In this document: positions 52,145-61,400 of the stretch, piece by piece
Layout: each line of letters begins with the position of its first letter
Position numbering within the stretch: the first letter of the stretch is position 1
From: Alviniconcha marisindica
Lineage: Eukaryota > Mollusca > Gastropoda > Provannidae
Length of the DNA stretch: 64,000 nucleotides
NCBI GenBank assembly: GCA_018857735.1
Contig: JABMCL010003896.1
Span: 1 to 64,000, forward strand
Reading direction: 5' to 3'
Translations under genes and position numbers: made by a program
Notes under the pieces: generated by a model
Databases searched by the model: none
What the model was told of the DNA's origin: nothing
The model's input: only the letters and a program-made list of their open reading frames with translations

Positions 52145-55100
52145 TGTATACACACATGCACTCACACGCGCGCACACATGCACGCACGCACGCACGCACA
52201 CACACACTCACTCGCTCACTCACTTGTGCTAATGTTGCTCTTCCAGGCTTCAGCTGATAAGCAATGACCCAAGAGAGCAGCATGCCAGGTTCCAGGCAAC
52301 GGTGGAAGATGACAACTTTGTCGTTGGGCTCATCAATGAGGTCGTCAAGGCGTTTCTGGCTGCCACGGAACCCAGAGTTCAGGTGAGTTAATACGCCAGA
52401 CTGAAGGACACTTCAGATGAGTTACAGGTGAGTTAAGCTAGCTGAAGTGCAGTGTTCAGGTGAGTTATGCAGACTGAAGTGTGGTGTCCAGGTGAGTTAT
52501 GCAGACTGAAGTGCAGTGTCCAGGTGAGTTATAAATGCCAGACTGAAGTGCAGTGTTCAGGTGAGTTATGCCGGACTGAATGAAATGCAGTGTTCAGGTG
52601 AGTTATGCCAGACTGAAATACAATGTTCAGGTGAGTTATGCCAGACTGAAGTGCTGTGTCCAGGTGAGTTATGCAGACTGAAGTGCAGTGTCGAGGTGAG
52701 TTATAAATGCCAGACTGAAGTGTAGTTTTGAGGTGAGCTATGTCGGATCAAAGTGTAGTGTTGAGGTGAGTTATGTCAGACTGAAGTGCAGTGTTGAGGT
52801 GAGTTATGTCAGACCGCAGTGTAGTGTTGAGGTAAGTTTTGTCAGGCTGAAGTATGATTCAGACTAACTTATCCAACCAAGAGGACGAAGACTAGCCTGA
52901 TCCTGCTGTTTTCTCTAAGTCCATGTTGAAAGGAAGACAATGAGCATGGTGGAATTTCACAATAATACGGCATAGACATGCACCACGTTTTCAAACAATT
53001 GCCTTAAAAGAAGACCCGCAGGCCTCTAAGACTGGGACATACTGCAGTTAACCCATTAAGCCAAGTTGACAAGGATTCTGGCCTGATTCTAATGTATGTG
53101 GCTCCCCACACCTCCAACCTACACCCCACACCCCCTGAGAATCTGGCGATAATCTGAATTGAACTTGTTGCAGGACTGCTCAGCGTTTGCCTTGCAAGAG
53201 CTGCTGCAGATCTACAAGATTGAGGTACACAGCAAGGAAGGGGCAGAGACGCGGGGCAACAAGCTGTGGCGAAGGTTCCCGGAACACTTCCAGGAAATTC
53301 TGGCCCCGCTGCTGAACACAAAGTGAATGAATGTGTTCTTGTTGTTTGTGTGTAGCTAGCTGATTGTTAGTTGGTTTTTGTTGTTGTTGGTTTAATAGAT
53401 ACTGTGGTCCTTTTTTGAGAGGGTTACTAAGAGCAAATGAGAGAGAAGCAGAGGGACACAGGGAGACTGACAGACAGACTGATGGATGGAGAGAGTCCGG
53501 GACAGAGGGACTGACAGATGGACAGAGAGAGTTGGGGACAGTGAGAGAGATAGGTAGACAGATGGACAGAGAGTTGGGAACAGAGACAGACAGACAGACA
53601 GATGGACAGAGAGAGTTGGGGACAGTGAGAGATATAGGTAGACAGATGGACAGAGAGAGTTGGGAACAAAGACAGGTAGACAGATGGACAGAGAGAGTTT
53701 GGAACAAAGACAGGTAGACAGATGGACAGAGAGAGTTGGGAACAAAGACGGGTAGACAGATGGACAGAGAGAGTTGGGAACAAAGACAGGTAGACAGATG
53801 GGCAGAGAGAGTTGGGGACACAGAGAGACAGGAGACGATGGACAGAGAGAGTTGGGAACAGGCAGGAGACAGATGGCAGAGAGATTGGACAAAGGCAGGA
53901 GACAGATGCGAGGAGTGGAAAAAGACGGCAGACAGATGGACAGAGAGAGTTGGGAGACACAGAGACAGAGACAGATGCAGAGAGAGTTGGGACAAAGAGA
54001 GGAGGAGCAGACGGAGAGAGAGAAGTGGGGACAGAGACAGACTGATGGACAAAGAGAGTTGAGGACATAGAGAGAGGCAGACAGACAGATGGACAGAGAG
54101 AGTTTGGAACAGAGACAGGCAGACAGACGGACAGAGAGAGAGACAGATGGACAAAGAGAGTTGGGGACAGAGAGAGAGACATGCAGACCGATGGACAGAG
54201 AAAACTGGGGACAGAGAGACAGACAGACAGATGGACAGAGAGAGTTGGGGACAAGAGAGAGACAGGCAGACAGACACACAGAGAAAGACTGGGACAGAGA
54301 GAGAGAGAGAGGCAGACACAGCGATAGAGAAGCAAAGAAAGAGAGGACAGAGAGAGACTGATGGACAGAGACAGAGAGAGCAATAGAATCCACTCCATAA
54401 GTGCATTTCCATAAGTAATATATACTGTATTTAAATAATACTTGTGGTTTTAGCCTTGCCTGTATGCTACGACGCACTCTGAAAATGTGAATCTTTTACA
54501 CATGTACATAATTGTTCTCTGTTTGTGATTCACGTGTGGCACTCACATTCTCCTTTGAATAGAATAAAGAAGTACTTGACAGCTGTTTGTCTGTTACCGA
54601 GAAGTCCCTTGTATGCATTTCTCGTGCTCTGTGACTTCTTCTCCAAGTTGTCTGTAAAAGTGTAACAAAGATTGATTATAATTATCTGTTGCTTGGAACC
54701 ACTGTAGCTCCCATTCGTCCTCAGGTGGCCCTTGGACCCTAAGGTGTATTAAAATCCCCGAACTTGGCGATTTTGCTCTCTCGTTACAGGTACAAGCTGA
54801 CTGCAGACAAGGGGTCCAGCCTCCCCAAGCCCATCTATGGCAGTCGCAAGGGCAGCAACCTGTTGGATTGGGTCAGCAACTGGACCACTTACCTTGTGTC
54901 AAAGGTAAGACAGCTGGTCAGCAACTGGACCACTTACCTTGTGTCAAAGGTAAGACAGCTGGTCAGCAACTGGACCACTTACCTTGTGTCAAAGGTAAGA
55001 CAGCTGGTCAGCAACTGGACCACTTACCTTGTGTCAAGAGGTAAGACAGCTGGTCAGCAACTGGACCCCCTTACCTTGTGTAAAGAGGTAAGACAGCTGG

Positions 55101-55861
55101 TCAGCAACTGGACCACTTACCTTGTGTCAAAGGTAAGACAGCTGGTCAGCAACTGGACCACTTACCTTGTGTCAAAGGTAAGACAGCTGGTCAGCAACTG
55201 GACCACTTACCTTGTGTCAAAGGTAAGACAGCTGGTCAGCAACTGGACCACTTACCTTGTGTCAAGGTAAACAGCTGGTCAGCAACTGGACCACCTACCT
55301 TGTGTCACAGGTAAGACAGCTGGTCAGCAACTGCCCCCACTACCTTGTGTCAAAGGTAAGACAGCTGGTCAGCAACTGGACCACTTACCTTGTGTCAAAG
55401 GTAAGACAGCTGGTCAGCAACTGGACCACTTACCTTGTGTCAAAGGTAAGACAGCTGGTCAGCAACTGGACCACTTACCTTGTGCCAAAGGTAAGACAGC
55501 TGGTCAGCAACTGGACCACTTACCTTGTGATAAAAAGGTAAGAGCTGGTCAGCAACTGGACCACCTACCTTGTGTCAAAGGTAAGACAGCTGGTCAGCAA
55601 CTGGACCACTTACCTTGTGTCAAAGGTAGACTTTTCACCACCTCTGTCTCACCTTCTTTCTTCACCCCCCACAATACCCCCTTGAAACACACACAGTGTG
55701 ACTACTTGTCTCCCCATGCCCCCCCCCTCCCCCCCCCCCCCCGCACCCCTGTTCCCCCGGGCTCACCACCACAGTTTCCCCACAACACAAACATATTAGT
55801 GCATGCGTACACACACACAGATGTGCATTCTCACTGAGCACATGTTTATGCACATTCACAG

Positions 55862-55897
<36 letters not shown>

Positions 55898-58443
55898 ACC
55901 TCCCCCCCCCCCCCCCACACACACACACTCTTTCTCTCTCTCTTGACTGCTTTGTGTAACAGCAAAGAGAAGTGACAGTTGTGACAGAAGTACATGTATA
56001 TCAATATTCAGGTGCTTCGGGGAGAATCTTCTGTTTCTGCTTGAGTTGAATGCTGTTTCTGTCATCCTGCAGGTGAAACACGGAGTAGCCTCCCAGGTGT
56101 TCCAGGCTTGCACTGCAACCAAGCGACACAACCTGCAGGTGGCACTGTACCTGTTGCCTCACGTCATGGTCCAGGCGTTGCTGGATGGCTCCGAGAAAGA
56201 TCACCTGGAGGTCAGATAGTCTTAGTGACACTTGTGTGCAAGATGATGTGCATGGTAGGTTATGACTGTTGGTGATTAGTGGAGGGATATGATGGAGATC
56301 TGCTCCTTCGTATTTCCCCCCCTTTCTGTATATATATCTATTTATTTTAATTAAAAAATATTGAGGATGTACCTCTGGTGGAGTTAATGTACCTGTATTT
56401 ACACGCATGCCAGGTGAGAGTTACCATAGGTGACTCAGTCTTTGCTGTTGTATTTGTGTTACGTATATCGAGCACTAATTAACTCCCTTGTGTGTTGAGT
56501 CTGTATATATTCTACTTAATTACGCTTGTGGCGTTAACCCTGCCTATGCATTGTTGCACACTCTTAGACTGCGAATCTGTTATACCTGTAGGTTTTGTTT
56601 GTTTGTTGTTCATGTGTGGCACCTACGCTTTCCTTTGAATGGAATAAAGAAGCTCTTAACTTGACTGACTCAGAATTTAGCTGCTGGTGGGTTTCAGATG
56701 ATTGGCCTTCTGTGCATGGGCCTCTCTCTCTCTCTCTCTCTCCCTCCCTCCACCCCCTCCCCCTCCCACTCCCCCTCCCATCCACCTTCTTCCTGCACAT
56801 ACAAACACAGCTGGGGGGGGGGGGGGGCACTGTATTTGTCAATGGCCCATTTGCAGGTGTACAATGAGGTGATGGAGGTGGTCAATCAGGTGAAGAAGGC
56901 AGACACCTGACGGAGCAGCACGCCTCGGGCACACACCTTGATGTGTAGGATTTGGTTGCAGGTGTACAATGAGGTGATGGAGGTGGTCAATCAGGCGAAG
57001 AAGGCAGACACCTGACGGAGCAGCACACCTCAGGCACACACCTTGATGTGTAGGATTTGGTTGCAGGTGTACAATGAGGTGATGGAGGTGGTCAATCAGG
57101 CGAAGTAGGCAGACACCTGACGGAGCAGCACGCCTCGGGCACACACCTTGATGTGTAGGATTTGGTTGCAGGTGTACAATGAGGTGATGGAGGTGGTCAA
57201 TCAGGCGAAGAAGGCGGACACCTGACGGAGCAGCACGCCTCAGGCACACACCTTGATGTGTAGGATTTGGTTGCAGGTGTACAATGAGGTGATGGAGGTG
57301 GTCAATCAGGCGAAGTAGGCAGACACCTGACGGAGCAGCACGCCTCGGGCACACACCTTGATGTGTAGGATTTGGTTGCAGGTGTACAATGAGGTGATGG
57401 AGGTGGTCAATCAGGCAAAGAAGGCAGACACCTGACGGAGCAGCACGCCTCGGGCACACACCTTGATGTGTAGGATTTGGTTGCAGGTGTACAATGAGGT
57501 GATGAAGGTGGTCAATCAGGTGAAGAAGGCAGACACCTGATGGAGCAGCACACCTCAGGCACACACCTTGATGTGTAGGATTTGGTTGCAGGTGTACAAT
57601 GAGGTGATGGAGGTGGTCAGTCAGGCGAAGAAGGCAGACACCTGATGGAACAGCACGCCTCGGGCACACACCTTGATGTGTAGGATTTGGTTGCAGGTGT
57701 ACAATGAGGTGATGGAGGGGGTCAATCAGGCGAAGAAGGCGGACACCTGACGGAGTAGCACGCCTCAGGCACACACCTTGATGTGTAGGATTTGGTTGCA
57801 GGTGTACAATGAGGTGATGGAGGTGGTCAATCAGGCGAAGAAGGCGGACACCCGTCAGAGCAGCACCTCTGACCTGCGACACATGAGCGCCCAGACCATC
57901 TTCTCTGTGCTCGACTACCTCACCAAGTGGAGAACTCACCGCATTCTGATGCTCACCGCTGGGGTCCCTATGGGTAGAGGTGAGCAGGGAGTTTGTGAGT
58001 GTTTGGATGGTGGCTTTCAGAATTTCTGTGCGTTGTTTGCTCAGATAAGGATGGCAGACTCACACATAATTTTATGATTGGTAGAATGAAAGGCTCTGAC
58101 TGTGGGGCTGAATTTTGTTTTTGGAGGTGGGGAGTTGGGGGGGGGTAGTTCTTGGATTTTGATGTTCTGCCAACCACACAGGGTCACCTCAGGATTAAGA
58201 AACTCTATTGTAATGGGGTGGGAGACGGGGAGAGGGAGAGAGAGAGAGATCTGAGCATAGTATCATGCTGGATTTATGTTAAACTGGATTTATTGCTGAA
58301 ATAAATCAACAAAAATTATGCACTAAAGATTTTGTGAAGAAGCAAATGCACTCTTCTTGTAACATTGTGGTGGAGTGACAAGTTTTCACTTCCCTCATGT
58401 ACACACTCACATGCATACACACACACGCACGCACACACACAAC

Positions 58444-58474
<31 letters not shown>

Positions 58475-61400
58475 ACACATACACACACACACACACCGTG
58501 TGTATATCTTCTCATTGCCCAAAATGCTCTTTGTCAGTCTGTGCCTGTGATCTCTCTGGGCTTAATCTTTCATCTATCCTCACCCAGGTTTGTGGTTGTA
58601 TGATTGAGACTGAAGACTGCTGGTTGAAATAAGATGTTTATTAGATGAACATAGTTTGCCCTTTTTTTCTCCGGCCTGTCCCAGCACCAGCGTATGTCAG
58701 CGATCCACAGTACAAGGCTGTGAACGGGTTTGCGTCGCGCATCCCCCAGGACATTCTAGCCCAGGCCAGCTTTAACTGCAAGGCCTACACACGCGCCCTC
58801 ATGCACTTTGAACAGTTCATCTCCATCACCAAGCAGGATCTCCACGAACATCTGGATTTCCTGCAGGTATGCCGGCAGTGGGGCTGTTAGTGTTAAGCCA
58901 GCCATGCTTGAACATGAACTTTTTCTCAGAGACGGCACAAGGGGAAGTGATCGTGTGTTGGACACGGTCACCACCTGTTTAAAGGTGTTGGGCTGAATTG
59001 AACTGCCTCTGTTCCCCTGTGGGTTGGTTTTGTTCCCATGGGGATGTTTTTCTCCCCATGTCGATGGTTTGGTTTGGTTCCGATGGGGATGGTTTTGTTC
59101 CCATGGGGATGGTTTTGTTCCCATGCAGTTGGTTTCGTTCCCATGCAGTTGGTTGGTGTTGTTCCCATGGTGATGGTTGGTTTTGTTCCGATGGGGATGG
59201 TTTTGTTCCCATGGGGTTGGTTTTATTCCCATGCAGTTGGTTTTGTTCCCATGCAGTTGGTTGGTGTTGTTCCCATGGTGATGGTTGGTTTTGTTCCCAT
59301 GGGGGTGGTTTTGTTCCCATGTGGATGGTTTTATTCCCATGCAGTTGGTTTTGTTCCCATGGGGATGGTTGGTTTTGTTCCCATGGGGTTGGTATTGTTC
59401 CCCTGGGGACGGTTTTGTTCCCATGCAGATGGTTTTGTTCCCATGGGGATGGTTTGATTCCCATACAGTTGGTTTTGTTCCCGTAGAGTTGGTTTTGTTC
59501 CCATGGGGATGGTTTTCAGGCAGTGAGCCCCAGTCTCTGATATTTTGTAATGTAATGTAAAAGAGTATTTGTAAGGTGCTTGCACCTAATGTGAGCCTAA
59601 AGCGCACAGTACGAAAACAATAGGGTTGACAGAATCTTTACAGCACCAAGAGCACAGTGAAATCCTACTAGTTACATGAACAAACACACTACAACTTTTC
59701 AGTCAGCATCTCTCTTATTACTGCCATCTCTCTCATTACATGCACGCACGCACGCATGCACACATGCATGCACAGATCTTGTTTTAGAACGCTAGCAGTC
59801 ATTCTTGTTTCAGATTTTTTATTTGAAATGAGTGCTTGCTGTTTGTTATTCTGTTTGTTGTTGTTGTTTGGCTGTATGTTATTCTGTTTGTTGTTGTTTA
59901 GTTGTATGTTATTATGTTGATGTTTGGCTGTATGTTTGTTGTTTTCGTTTGGCTGTATGTTATTGTGTTTGTTCTTGTTTGGCAGTATGCTATTCTGTTT
60001 GTTGTTGTTATTTGGCTGTATGTTATTCTGTTTGTTGTTGTTTGGCTGTATGTTCTTCTGTTTGTTGTTGTGTGGCTGTTATTCTGTTTGTTGTTGTTGT
60101 TTGGCTGTATGCTATTATGTTTGTTGTTGTTGTTTGGCTGTATTTTATTCTGTTTGTTGTTGTTTGGCTGTATGTTATTCTGTTGTTGTTTGGCTGCATG
60201 TTATTCTGTTTGTTCTTGTTGTGTGGCTGTATGCTATTCTGTTTGTTCTTGTTTGGCTGTTATTCTGTTTTTTGTTGTTGTTTGGCTGTATGTTATTCTC
60301 TTTGTTGTTGTTTGTGACTGTATGTTATTCTGTTTGTTGTGTGGCTGTATGTTATTCTGTCTGTTGTTTTTTGGTTGTATGTTTGTTGTTGTTGTTTGGC
60401 TGTATGTTATTCTGTTTGTTGTTGTGTGCTGTATGTTATTCTGTTTGTTGTTGTTTGGCTGTGTGTTATTCTGTTTGTAGTTTTTTGGTTGTATATGTGT
60501 TGTTGTTTGGCTGTATGTCATTCTGTTTGTTGTTGTTTGGCTGTATGTTATTCTGTTTGTTGCTGTGTGGCTGTATGTTATTCTGTTTGTTGTTGTTTGG
60601 CTGTATGTTATTCTGTTTGTTGTTGGGGCTGTATGTTTGTTGTTTTTGTGTGGCAGTATGTTATTCTGTTTGTTGTTTTTGGCTGTATGTTTGTTGTTTG
60701 TTGTTTGGCTGTATGTTATTCTGTTTTTTTGTTGTTTGGCTGATATGTTATTCTGTTTGTTTTTTGCTGTATGTTTGTTGTTGGGCTGTATGTTATTCTG
60801 TTGTTTTTGCTGTATGTTTTTGTTTGGGTGGCGTATGTTATTCTGTTGTTTTTTGCTGTTTTGTTTGTTGCTGGTTGGCTGTATTTATTCTGTTGTTGTT
60901 TTGGCTGTATGTTTTCTGTTTGTTGTTGTGTGGCTGTATGTTATTCTGTTTGTTGTTGTGTGGCTGTATGTTATTCAGTTGTTTTTTGGCTGTATGTTTG
61001 TTGTTTTTGTCTGGCAGTATGTTATTCTGTTGTTTTTTGACTGTGTTTGTTGTTGGGTGGCTGTATGTTATTCTGTTGTTTTTTGACTGTATGTTTGTTG
61101 TTGGGTGGCTGTATGTTATTCTGTTGTTTTTTGACTGTATGTTTGTTGTTGGGTGGCTGTATGTTATTCTGTTGTTTTTTGACTGTATGTTTGTTGTTGG
61201 GTGGCTGTATGTTATTCTGTTGTTTTTTGACTGTATGTTTGTTGTTGGTGGCTGTATGTTATTCTGTTGTTTTTTGGCTGTATGTTTGTTGTTGTCGTTT
61301 GGCGTAGCGCCTGTACGACTGTCTGAATGAGCCAGACGGAGTGCTGGGAGTGGCGGCTGTGAGACAGACCCAGTCCACAATGATGGAGGAGATTCTTGTG

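Noticed and set aside
53180..54412. 410-codon minus-strand ORF rich in Ser/Leu/Cys/Pro
   Set aside because: It is the complement of the purine-rich minisatellite and overlaps ATR exon 38; composition is simple-repeat translation.
56839..57939. 366-codon minus-strand ORF with 35-residue repeats
   Set aside because: It is the complement of the 105-bp exon 41 array and runs antisense through exon 41; openness follows from the unit length.
57971..57979. GTAGAG at 57973 as exon 41 donor
   Set aside because: Possible and in phase, but GTGAGC at 57980 is the stronger site; the choice changes only two residues.
58756..59607. 283-codon minus-strand ORF with GNKT/WEQN repeats
   Set aside because: Complement of the 20-bp minisatellite in intron 42 and partly antisense to exon 42.
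59924..61330. 468-codon plus-strand ORF rich in Cys/Leu/Val/Phe
   Set aside because: Translation of the TTG/TGG-rich 30-bp minisatellite in intron 42; no start context or domain.
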